Below are positions 54,438 to 62,245 of a stretch of DNA of 64,000 bases, in pieces. The stretch's first letter is position 1. Every line of letters begins with the position of its first letter. The stretch comes from JAGXLC01 sp041686375 (GTDB taxonomy: Bacteria > Bacteroidota > Bacteroidia > Bacteroidales > UBA12077). Where the stretch lies: NCBI GenBank assembly GCA_041686375.1, contig JAWLEB010000007.1:1-64000 (forward strand), in the 5' to 3' direction. Both the position numbers and the translations under genes were made by a program. The notes beneath the pieces are model-generated. The model searched no databases, was not told the origin of the DNA, and was given only the letters and a program-made list of their open reading frames with translations.

Positions 54438-54883
54438 TGCAATACAATTTTGTTAAAATTATATTCTCCGGTTTGTTTATTGTTGTTTCACATTTTACTA
54501 TTGCTCAGTATAATAATGAAAATACCTTGATGCGTTGTGATGATTACCTACATGATGACTATATATCCAGTGGACAGGATTATACTGCAAACCTTAATAA
54601 GAACAATAAAGCAGTTTTTCATACTACCTTCTATGGAGGAACACAATACAGAATTATAGCATGCAGTAATATAGAAAAATATCCGTTGATATTAGAGGTA
54701 TATGATACCGAAAGAAATCTTATCTTTTCCAATTCCGACCATGATTATATACCTTACTGGGATTTATTATTTACCTCCACGGTAACAAGTATCGTAGAAA
54801 TTTCTATTGATACGAAACAAAATATAAAAAAACCAGTAAAACTATTGATTGGATTTAAGAGGAGTTCCCTTAATTTAGATTGA
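54437..54883 (+). CDS. Small exported protein of unknown function
   Basis: This 148-residue protein has a signal peptide (about residues 1-24, ending TIAQ) and a beta-rich body with many aromatic residues (TTFYGGTQYRIIACSNIEKYP, DHDYIPYWDLLF). There is no membrane anchor or lipobox. It starts in overlap with the lipoprotein gene stop (TAATG) and ends 32 bases before the ABC transporter gene. The body is reminiscent of a beta-sandwich carbohydrate- or peptide-binding domain, but no family was recognised. Confidence 0.75.
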   Translation: MQYNFVKIIFSGLFIVVSHFTIAQYNNENTLMRCDDYLHDDYISSGQDYTANLNKNNKAVFHTTFYGGTQYRIIACSNIEKYPLILEVYDTERNLIFSNSDHDYIPYWDLLFTSTVTSIVEISIDTKQNIKKPVKLLIGFKRSSLNLD

Positions 54884-54915
54884 TTTATGGAGCAGGGTAC
54901 AAAGTTAACTGAGTT

Positions 54916-57900
54916 ATGAGTGAACCAATATTAAAAGCTTTGATGCAGTTATTTGCCATCATTGGGCATCCAGTGAGCAATGCAGGGGAAAGAAGGGCAA
55001 TTGTTGAGTATTTTCTTAAACGGCAGATCAACCAGGAAGCTACAAAACAATATCTCCAGATATTTGATAAATTCTATAGAGAACACCAGAAAAAAATAAA
55101 AGAAAAGAAAAAAAGGGAAAAACGCACGTCTTCCAGCTCTGTGCGTGTTCTGAAAATATGCACAGAAATCAACGAGGAACTGACTCAAAAGCAGAAAAAC
55201 GTTGTATTGCTCAGGTTGTTTGAATTTATAAAATCGGGCAAGCAAGTTACCGAACAAGAGATTGCCTTTCTTACTACTGTCGCAGATACCTTTAATATTT
55301 CCCAGGAAGAATTCGAGTTAATAAAAAATTTTGTTTTAAAGCCTTTTGATGAACTAATACCCTCAGAGCAAATTTTAATTATTGATAGTAATTCAACAAT
55401 ATCCCTCCCGAAGGTAAAACATATGCGTTCCCCCAATTTAGATGGACAACTCAGGGTGATTGAGATACGCTCAACTTCGATGTACTTTATTCGTTACATT
55501 GGTTCAAGTGAGTTATATCTCAATGGCCAGCTATTGGAAAGAGATAAGGTATATGTACTGAATATAGGAGCATCAATCAGAAGTTCTAAAGTTAGTCCTA
55601 TATATTATGGTGATATTATCAGTTTATTCAATATTGACAGAATAACAACCAGAATTACTTTTGAGGCCAGGGGTGTTGATTATATTTTTAAAAGTGGAGA
55701 TATTGGACTGAGAGATATTAATTTTAATGAGTATTCCGGAAAACTAATAGGAATAATGGGGGCGAGTGGGACTGGAAAATCCACCTTGCTTAATGTTTTG
55801 AATGGAAGCTATTTTCCGGCTTATGGAGAGGTACTCATAAATGATATTGACATTCATAAAGAAAATGAAAAAATAGAGGGATTGATCGGCTATGTGTCTC
55901 AGGATGATTTGCTAATTGAAGAACTTACAGTTTATGATAATTTATATTTTAATGCTAAGCTTTGTTTTGCAAATTATAGCAAAGAAGAACTAGAACAGGC
56001 TGTAAATAACACTCTGGAAGATCTGGGGTTATTTGATATTAAGGATATGGTTGTAGGAACTCCGCTGAATAAGAAAATTAGTGGAGGAGAACGCAAGAGA
56101 TTAAATATAGCTCTTGAATTGATCAGAGAACCGGCTGTTTTGTTTTTGGATGAACCAACATCAGGTTTATCCTCAAGAGATTCTGAAAATATACTGGATT
56201 TACTAAAGGAATTGACCCTAAAAGGGAAGTTGATTTTTGCGGTTGTTCACCAACCTTCCTCAGAAATCTTTAAGATGTTTGATAAGTTGATGCTTCTGGA
56301 TATGGGAGGATATCTAATTTATTCCGGAGAGCCTATTGAATCACTTATTTATTTTAAATCCAGCATACAGCATGCAAATTGGAATGAAAGCGAGTGCCCG
56401 GTATGCGGGAATGTCAATCCTGAACAAATCTTTAATATTATTGAGGCAAAGGTGCTTGACGAATATGGTAATTTTACCAATAACAGGAAAATATCACCAC
56501 AAGAATGGAAAGAAAAATTTGATAACTCCGAGCTGAAAAAAAAACAGAAAAAACCTAAATCAAAAGTACAAATACCAGAGATTCATTTTAAAATTCCTAA
56601 TAAACTCAGACAATTTTTTATTTTCACTAAACGGGATGTACTTTCCAAACTTTCCAACACGCAATATTTGGTTGTTAATTTTATAGAGGCTCCTTTGCTT
56701 GCCTTTATTCTCTCGTATATTGTTAAATTTTATAATATTAATAGTGAATACGGCTATACTTTCACAGAAAACGGTAATGTGCCGGTTTACATTTTCATGG
56801 CTGTTATTGTTGCTCTTTTTATAGGATTAACAGTCAGTGCTGAGGAGATTATAAAAGACAGGAAAATACTTAAAAGGGAAGCATTTTTGAATTTAAGCTG
56901 GAATAGTTACTTATTTTCTAAAATTGCTGTTTTATTTATCTTGTCCGCTATACAAGCATTGATGTTTGTTGTTATTGGAAATTCTATTATTGAAATTAAA
57001 GGAATGTATTTTGAATACTGGTTGATGTTATTCAGTACCTGGTGCTTCGCAACGCTTCTGGGGCTTGTAATTTCTGATAGTTTTAAAACCGCTGTTACTA
57101 TTTACATTCTTATTCCGTTTTTAATTATACCGCAGCTTTTATTGAGCGGAATTATTGTTAAGTATGAAAAATTAAATCCAGACATATCAAACCCCAAGGA
57201 CATTCCGTTTTATGGCGAAATTATAACAGCCCGCTGGGCGTATGAAGCTTTAGCCGTATATCAATTTACGCACAATGCTTATGAAAAACAATTTTACCCA
57301 TATGATAAGGCCATGAGTGTTGGTGATTATAAAAATAACTATTGGTTACCTGCCTTAAAAAATCGGCTGAATTATTGCAGAAGAAATCTTGACAACCCGG
57401 AAAAAGAAGAACAAATAATTCAAAATCTAAAGTTGATACAAAATGAAATTAAAAAAGAATCAAATAATCGTTCCGCGGATTTAGTGAAATTTGATAATCC
57501 TGACACTATTACTTATGAAAATGCCGGACCTCAGCTTTTTCTGGATTTGGAGGATTATTTTGAGTTGGTCAGACGTTATTATATCAAATATTATAATAAA
57601 GCTAGTAATTTAAAAGACACGAAACTCCATGAGTTACAAAAAGACAGTTTGTCCAGACAACAATTTCTCAAGTTAAAACGGAATCATCATAACGAAAAAT
57701 TAGCAGAATTTGTGAAAAACTCTAACGAGATAAATAGGATTCTGGAATACAATAATGAATTGATACAAAAAATTGATCCGATCTTTTTAGTCCCGGATAA
57801 CCCATTTATTAAATCACATTTTTATGCCCCTAAAAAACAAATTTTTGGGAACTATTATCATACATATTGGGTTAACTTGCTTGTAGTTTGGATTATGTCA

Positions 57901-58011
57901 ATTTTCTTGTATATTGTGCTTTATTTCAGATTGCTAAGGAAAGCGTTTAACTATTTTGAGGAAAAACAAATATTAAAACACAAAACAGCCACCAATAAAA
58001 ATAGAAGGTAA
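54916..58011 (+). CDS. ABC transporter with TerB-like, FHA-like, ATPase and permease domains in one chain
   Basis: This 1031-residue protein begins with a TerB-like helical region (about 78-145; LTQKQKNVVLLRLFEFI), followed by an FHA-like segment (about 150-240) with GSSELYLNGQLLE but without a clear SRxH phosphothreonine motif. The ABC ATPase spans about 255-470: Walker A GASGTGKST (282-290), signature KISGGERKRLNIAL, Walker B VLFLDEPTSG. A Cys pair (ECPVCGNVNPEQ) follows. The ABCG-type membrane domain has helices at about 585-603, 624-643, 667-690, 700-720 and 727-748. A long soluble region and a last helix near 1000 complete the chain. It is the third gene of the lipoprotein operon, and its substrate is unknown. 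Confidence 0.88.
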   Translation: MSEPILKALMQLFAIIGHPVSNAGERRAIVEYFLKRQINQEATKQYLQIFDKFYREHQKKIKEKKKREKRTSSSSVRVLKICTEINEELTQKQKNVVLLRLFEFIKSGKQVTEQEIAFLTTVADTFNISQEEFELIKNFVLKPFDELIPSEQILIIDSNSTISLPKVKHMRSPNLDGQLRVIEIRSTSMYFIRYIGSSELYLNGQLLERDKVYVLNIGASIRSSKVSPIYYGDIISLFNIDRITTRITFEARGVDYIFKSGDIGLRDINFNEYSGKLIGIMGASGTGKSTLLNVLNGSYFPAYGEVLINDIDIHKENEKIEGLIGYVSQDDLLIEELTVYDNLYFNAKLCFANYSKEELEQAVNNTLEDLGLFDIKDMVVGTPLNKKISGGERKRLNIALELIREPAVLFLDEPTSGLSSRDSENILDLLKELTLKGKLIFAVVHQPSSEIFKMFDKLMLLDMGGYLIYSGEPIESLIYFKSSIQHANWNESECPVCGNVNPEQIFNIIEAKVLDEYGNFTNNRKISPQEWKEKFDNSELKKKQKKPKSKVQIPEIHFKIPNKLRQFFIFTKRDVLSKLSNTQYLVVNFIEAPLLAFILSYIVKFYNINSEYGYTFTENGNVPVYIFMAVIVALFIGLTVSAEEIIKDRKILKREAFLNLSWNSYLFSKIAVLFILSAIQALMFVVIGNSIIEIKGMYFEYWLMLFSTWCFATLLGLVISDSFKTAVTIYILIPFLIIPQLLLSGIIVKYEKLNPDISNPKDIPFYGEIITARWAYEALAVYQFTHNAYEKQFYPYDKAMSVGDYKNNYWLPALKNRLNYCRRNLDNPEKEEQIIQNLKLIQNEIKKESNNRSADLVKFDNPDTITYENAGPQLFLDLEDYFELVRRYYIKYYNKASNLKDTKLHELQKDSLSRQQFLKLKRNHHNEKLAEFVKNSNEINRILEYNNELIQKIDPIFLVPDNPFIKSHFYAPKKQIFGNYYHTYWVNLLVVWIMSIFLYIVLYFRLLRKAFNYFEEKQILKHKTATNKNRR

Positions 58012-58045
58012 CTGTTTTTACTTTTTTTGTTGTATAAACAGCATT

Positions 58046-58426
58046 TTACTCTACAATCTCTATCATTTTAAAAGGTATGCGTATTATGGACTCGTAATCT
58101 TCTCCTGCTTCCAGCATATCTTCATCATCTTCTTCATAATACCAGTTTATTACAACTTCATTCCTTGCTTTCTTTATGGTCTCTAATTTCTTGAAAATAT
58201 CCAATATACACTTGGAAGAGCTTGTGTTGAAATATTCAAGCTGCACGTTAACGGTTGTCTTCTTCTGTGGATCGTCTGCGTATTCTTCCAGCCACTCAAC
58301 AACGGGTCTGTAGAATTCGATAGAATTCTCCGGAATGGAACGTCCTTTGATTTCGATTGTTCCGGTTTTAGGATTTAAATTTACTGTTGGTGTTTTTGTG
58401 GTTCCTTCTATTGAAATTGATTCCAT
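58046..58426 (-). CDS. siaC: SiaC-family (DUF1987) regulatory phosphoprotein, copy 2
   Basis: This 126-residue protein is a second SiaC. Its conserved centre is LEYFNTSSSKCILDIFKKL and its tail is INWYYEEDDEDMLEAGEDY. Unlike copy 1, the predicted phosphorylation position is Thr68, the same residue and number as in Pseudomonas SiaC. It follows siaB copy 2 by 23 bases and converges with the FHA-like ABC transporter gene. The copies are clearly related in sequence but diverged, so they probably serve separate signalling units. Confidence 0.85.
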   Translation of the reverse strand: MESISIEGTTKTPTVNLNPKTGTIEIKGRSIPENSIEFYRPVVEWLEEYADDPQKKTTVNVQLEYFNTSSSKCILDIFKKLETIKKARNEVVINWYYEEDDEDMLEAGEDYESIIRIPFKMIEIVE

Positions 58427-58449
58427 ATGATTTTGTTATATTTTATAAT

Positions 58450-58995
58450 TTATACAAAAATATCAAGATTGAAGAAAGAATATTTATCATTATATTGTGT
58501 GAAATCATAATCTATCCGCCCGTTTGTTCTTTTTGCCATATCAATTAACCCAAGACCCCCACCTCCTTTTTTTGAAAATTCTTGGTTGTTAAGAATGAAT
58601 TTGTACAGTTCTTTTAACTCTTCTATATCCATTGATTTTATGTTGTCTAAACGCTCTTTTAAATCATCTTTTTTTTCGTTTCTAATAAAATTTCCTGTTG
58701 AAACTTTATAGAATTTATCTTCCATAGCAATAACAAATATCCCAAAATGTATATCAAAATTACCATTGTAAGTATCCGGTAAGTCATCAATGTGGTGATA
58801 TAAATTTTGAAGGCTTTCTACCAGTACATTATATAGCTTTTTTTTAATACTTTTCTTGTCAACCAAGTCCTCCAATTTAGCATCAATGACTTCTAAAACA
58901 TTAGTTATTAAGTCAGAAGAAATACTGCCTTTATATGCTAAAATAACATCTCCGGTGTTCATCTTCGAATAGAAATCATCAATACTTAAGCTCAT
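58450..58995 (-). CDS. siaB: SiaB-family (DUF6272) protein kinase, copy 2
   Basis: From the ATG at 58995 the product has 181 residues. The N-box-like helix reads VESLQNLYHHID and the glycine-rich lid KKGGGGLGLIDMAKR, as in copy 1. A GTG at 59019 would add 8 residues. The ATG is preferred: it has an AAGG ribosome-binding site, and a -7 element (TATTTTTG on the minus strand) just upstream gives a leader of about 35 bases, similar to copy 1. It should phosphorylate the SiaC protein encoded immediately downstream. No matching phosphatase is nearby. Confidence 0.83.
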   Translation of the reverse strand: MSLSIDDFYSKMNTGDVILAYKGSISSDLITNVLEVIDAKLEDLVDKKSIKKKLYNVLVESLQNLYHHIDDLPDTYNGNFDIHFGIFVIAMEDKFYKVSTGNFIRNEKKDDLKERLDNIKSMDIEELKELYKFILNNQEFSKKGGGGLGLIDMAKRTNGRIDYDFTQYNDKYSFFNLDIFV

Positions 58996-59036
58996 ACAAG
59001 CCTTTTGAGTGTTATTCACTTATTTTTCAATTCAAA

Positions 59037-59044
59037 CAAAAATA
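59037..59044 (-). promoter_or_regulatory. Candidate -7 element for siaB/siaC pair 2
   Basis: TATTTTTG on the minus strand matches TAnnTTTG exactly. Transcription would start near 59030. As with pair 1, no clear -33 TTG is seen at the standard spacing. Confidence 0.45.
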
Positions 59045-59116
59045 GAAAATAAAGTTGATAATTGATATCTTTTTTATATGTTAAAATTAAAAATAATGTT
59101 TTGTCATAACAAGCAT

Positions 59117-60271
59117 TTAACTTTTAAAACTTCCCTTGTAAATTGGAAAAAATTGCAGCTTGCATTCAACAGGACCATTAAATAAGGTGAACTTTTGTCT
59201 GGGATGTAGCCCGATTTGCTTGATAGCTTGTTTATTTCCACTAAATATCCAGGCTTCAAAACCTGCAAAATTATTTTTTAACACGGAACCAATATTATTA
59301 TAAAATTCTTCAATATTTTCCTTTTTTAATTTTTTATCATATGGAGGATTCATTATAATAATACCTTTTTTAAAGTCCTTTGCTGAAATGGTTTCAAATG
59401 ATTGAACCTTAAAGTCTATTTTTTTTTCTAAACCAGCTCCTTTGGCATTTGCTATGCTTGTTTCAATAGCTTTTTCTGAGATGTCCAGTCCTGTGATGCT
59501 TGCTTTTGGTGTATTCTTCTCCTGATGAATGTTATCGATAATTTTATGATGCAGTTCCTCATCGTAGTCCTTCCATTTTGTAAAGCCAAAGTCTTTACGA
59601 AATTTATTAGGTGGTATATCGTAAGCAATCAAACCGGCTTCAATAGGAAGTGTTCCCGACCCACACATTGGATCCAGAAATGGAGTAGTGCTGTTCCATT
59701 TGGAAAGCATAATTATTCCTGCTGCCAATACTTCATTGAGAGGGGCTTTAATATTTCTTGCTTTGTATCCTCTTTTATGTAGGGATTCCCCTGAGCTATC
59801 GAGAGATATGGTGCAATTATCGAAGGCTATATGAATATTAATTCTATAATCTGGATTTGTCTTATCAATTGATGGTCGGAGCTGATATTTATTTCTAAAA
59901 AAATCGACTATGGCATCTTTAAGTTTTAGAGCAGCATAGTGGGAATGTTGTATTTTTTTTGAATTTACAAAACTGTCAATCAAAAAAGTATGGTACGGGG
60001 AAAAATAGCGATCCCATGCAATTATATTGGCCTTATCATACAGTTCATCATACGATTGTACTTTGAATTTCTCTATAGGAACCAAGATCCTTATAGCGGT
60101 TCTTAAATATATATTGGCTTTATATAGCAAAGCCTTGTCTCCTTCAAATTTAACAGCCCGGTTCAATATTTTAATGTTTTTTGCTCCAAGGTTTCTAATT
60201 TCTTGCGCAAGCAAATTTTCCAGGCCATAAAAGGTTTTCGCTGTAAAAATGGTATTTTTGTTCAGGGTCAT
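59117..60271 (-). CDS. RlmL-like 23S rRNA guanine methyltransferase (THUMP domain)
   Basis: This 384-residue protein has an N-terminal THUMP-type RNA-binding region (about 1-165) and a SAM methyltransferase domain with FLDPMCGSGTLPIEAGLIA and the N6/N2-amino motif IIMNPPYDKKL. This matches the THUMP plus UPF0020 half of RlmL, which methylates G2445 of 23S rRNA; the second (RlmK) half of the E. coli protein is absent. In Bacteroidota the two activities are usually separate. It diverges from rsmE, so two rRNA modification genes are neighbours. Confidence 0.9.
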   Translation of the reverse strand: MTLNKNTIFTAKTFYGLENLLAQEIRNLGAKNIKILNRAVKFEGDKALLYKANIYLRTAIRILVPIEKFKVQSYDELYDKANIIAWDRYFSPYHTFLIDSFVNSKKIQHSHYAALKLKDAIVDFFRNKYQLRPSIDKTNPDYRINIHIAFDNCTISLDSSGESLHKRGYKARNIKAPLNEVLAAGIIMLSKWNSTTPFLDPMCGSGTLPIEAGLIAYDIPPNKFRKDFGFTKWKDYDEELHHKIIDNIHQEKNTPKASITGLDISEKAIETSIANAKGAGLEKKIDFKVQSFETISAKDFKKGIIIMNPPYDKKLKKENIEEFYNNIGSVLKNNFAGFEAWIFSGNKQAIKQIGLHPRQKFTLFNGPVECKLQFFPIYKGSFKS

Positions 60272-60304
60272 AATATTATGGCTTTATATATCACTATTGT
60301 GCCG

Positions 60305-60338
60305 TTGAGGAAAAATCAATCTTTAATAATTAATTTTG
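60305..60338 (+). promoter_or_regulatory. Candidate promoter of rsmE
   Basis: TTG at 60305-60307 and an exact TAATTTTG -7 element at 60331-60338, with a 23-base spacer, slightly longer than typical. The ATG at 60363 would follow a leader of about 18 bases. Confidence 0.45.
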
Positions 60339-60362
60339 TCAAAAATATAATAATTTTACTAT

Positions 60363-61064
60363 ATGCAACTTTTCTACGCTCCGGAAATAAATCAAAAAAG
60401 TTATACCCTTACACCTGAAGAATCACGGCATATTGTTCGTGTACTCCGACTGAAAGAGGACTCCCCGATTTTTCTTACGGATGGAAAAGGAAATTTTTAT
60501 GAGGCTAAAGTAGCCGAACCGGATGCAAGAAAATGTAAAGTGAATATCATACGGAAAACTGGGGAATACGGGAAAAGAAAAATTTTTATCCATATTGCTA
60601 TAGCTCCAACAAAGAATATAAAACGTTTTGAATGGTTCCTGGAGAAATCCACTGAAATAGGAGTGGATGAGATAACACCAATTATTTGTGAGCACTCCGA
60701 GAGAAAACATTTGCGATTAGATAGGCTCAATAATATATTAATAGCTGCAATGAAGCAAGCCGTAAAAGCTTATCTTCCAACTATTCGCGAGCTCGTGAAA
60801 TTTGAGGATTTTATCAAACAGCCCCAAGACGGTATTAAGACAATAGCTGTATGTGATAATCAAAGTAAACCCCATCTTAGCAAGGCATGTGTTGGTTACG
60901 ACAGGATCACAATTCTCATCGGGCCCGAGGGAGATTTTAGTGCATCAGAAATTGAATCTGCTTTATCCAGAGGTTTTAAATCTGTCTCACTTGGTTCTGC
61001 CAGACTTCGAACAGAAACTGCAGGTATTGTTGCCTGCCATATTGCTAATTTAGTAAATGAGTGA
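60363..61064 (+). CDS. rsmE: 16S rRNA (uracil-1498-N3)-methyltransferase
   Basis: This 233-residue SPOUT-family methyltransferase has RsmE motifs: HIVRVLRLKEDSPIFLTDGKG in the N-terminal PUA-like part, then WFLEKSTEIGVDEITPI, the knotted-fold sequence ILIGPEGDFSASEIESAL and VSLGSARLRTETAGIVA. It methylates U1498 of 16S rRNA. The length and motifs are complete. Confidence 0.96.
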   Translation: MQLFYAPEINQKSYTLTPEESRHIVRVLRLKEDSPIFLTDGKGNFYEAKVAEPDARKCKVNIIRKTGEYGKRKIFIHIAIAPTKNIKRFEWFLEKSTEIGVDEITPIICEHSERKHLRLDRLNNILIAAMKQAVKAYLPTIRELVKFEDFIKQPQDGIKTIAVCDNQSKPHLSKACVGYDRITILIGPEGDFSASEIESALSRGFKSVSLGSARLRTETAGIVACHIANLVNE

Positions 61065-61110
61065 TATATTCTCAATTTTGAGATAACTGTGTTAATGTTT
61101 ATATACCAAC

Positions 61111-61147
61111 AAAATCGCCTTTCCTGTATCTGAGAAAAGACGATTTT
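61111..61147. terminator. Probable bidirectional terminator between rsmE and small gene
   Basis: AAAATCG (61111-61117) pairs with CGATTTT (61141-61147), and a second short pairing (CTTT with AAAAG) lies inside. A T-rich stretch follows on the plus strand (61156-61160). It sits between two convergent genes. Confidence 0.55.
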
Positions 61148-61170
61148 AGTATAATTTTTTCCTGCTAATC

Positions 61171-61380
61171 TTAATCGTGGCCAAAATGGAAGGACTGAGC
61201 GTAATTTATTACATTACCTATAATTCTATCATCGATTTCATAGGTATTTTGTTCCAGAAAATTGAAAATATCTGCAAACTTTTCAATTCCCAGTAACTCA
61301 TCCTTTTCTGGGCTGTAGATTAAGTTTCTCAGCTCTTCATCAGGAGGCGCAGGTTTTGTAGAGTGATGTTTCATAGGCAT
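61171..61380 (-). CDS. Small protein downstream of ECF sigma factor
   Basis: This 69-residue protein is not recognised. It has an acidic, partly helical sequence (GIEKFADIFNFLEQNTYEID, IGNVINYAQSFHFGHD) and no signal or membrane segment. It lies 105 bases downstream of the ECF sigma factor gene on the same strand, where anti-sigma factors are often encoded, but it has no zinc-binding HxxxCxxC motif or membrane helix of classical anti-sigma factors. The start codon is an ATG; the second ATG two codons later is also possible. Confidence 0.55.
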   Translation of the reverse strand: MPMKHHSTKPAPPDEELRNLIYSPEKDELLGIEKFADIFNFLEQNTYEIDDRIIGNVINYAQSFHFGHD

Positions 61381-61485
61381 AAGTTTTATTTTATGAGTTT
61401 CTTACAAAACGGCACCTTCAAAACGATTATTGTAAAATGTTTTAACAAATTTTAACAAAAAACGGGAATTTTTAACAGGAGATGT

Positions 61486-62076
61486 TTATTGGGCTTTGAG
61501 ATTCAGATTTTTGTCTTCAATAAATTTTCTTAAATTTATTAAAGCATATCTCATTCGACCTAGGGCTGTATTAATACTAACGTTGGTTTGTTCAGCGATT
61601 TCTTTGAAGCTTAAACCTCCATAATGTCTTAAAAGAACTACTTCTTTCTGCTCTTCCGGTAAATAATCTATAAGTTTTCTTACATCGTTAACGATTTGTT
61701 CATTCACAATTTCATCTTCAATTGTGCGATCAGCAAATTTCTGTGAATTGAATATATCAGCTTCATACTCATCATTGGAGTACATCTTGGTTTGTTTGTT
61801 TTTCCTGAAATAATCAATGATAAGATTATGGGCAATTCTTATGACCCATGATACAAATTTTCCACTTTCCTGATATTTACCCTTGTGTAGTGATTTTATA
61901 ACTTTAATAAAAGTCTCCTGGAATATATCCTCTGCCAGATGTTCATCTTTGACCATCAGTAGGATATAAGTATATACTTTATCTTTATATCTTGAAATTA
62001 ATCTTTCAATGCTTTCGGGATTGCCTGCTAAGTATTCTTTTATAAGATATTGGTCACTGTATTCCTTTTTTGTCAC
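61486..62076 (-). CDS. ECF-type RNA polymerase sigma factor
   Basis: This 196-residue sigma factor has region 2 (DIFQETFIKVIKSLHKGKY, FVSWVIRIAHNLIIDYFRK) and region 4 (EQKEVVLLRHYGGLSFKEIAEQTNVSINTALGRMRYAL) with the helix-turn-helix. Regions 1.1 and 3 are absent, as in extracytoplasmic-function sigma factors. The start is GTG with a strong GGAGG ribosome-binding site. No membrane anti-sigma factor is encoded next to it. It would direct RNA polymerase to a stress or envelope regulon not identifiable here. The divergent neighbour is uvrA. Confidence 0.94.
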   Translation of the reverse strand: MTKKEYSDQYLIKEYLAGNPESIERLISRYKDKVYTYILLMVKDEHLAEDIFQETFIKVIKSLHKGKYQESGKFVSWVIRIAHNLIIDYFRKNKQTKMYSNDEYEADIFNSQKFADRTIEDEIVNEQIVNDVRKLIDYLPEEQKEVVLLRHYGGLSFKEIAEQTNVSINTALGRMRYALINLRKFIEDKNLNLKAQ

Positions 62077-62212
62077 TATGACCTCCTTTTTGATTAATGA
62101 AAATTAGTCTGTATTTTCTCTTATTTGCAGTTAATTTGGGAATATTGCAAATAAACAAAAATTAATTAAAAAACAAAATAAATAATAAGACAAAATAGTT
62201 AATAAACATTTC

Positions 62213-62220
62213 TAATTTTG
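62213..62220 (+). promoter_or_regulatory. Candidate -7 element for uvrA
   Basis: TAATTTTG matches TAnnTTTG exactly. The predicted transcription start is about 62227, which gives a leader of about 19 bases before the ATG at 62246. No -33 TTG is evident. Confidence 0.45.
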
Positions 62221-62245
62221 CCCTCTAAAATATAATTCAACTATC

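Noticed and set aside
58012..58041. CTGTTT...AAACAG as a terminator between the ABC transporter and siaC copy 2
   Set aside because: Only a 6-bp stem with an 18-base loop and no good terminal T-run; too weak to list.
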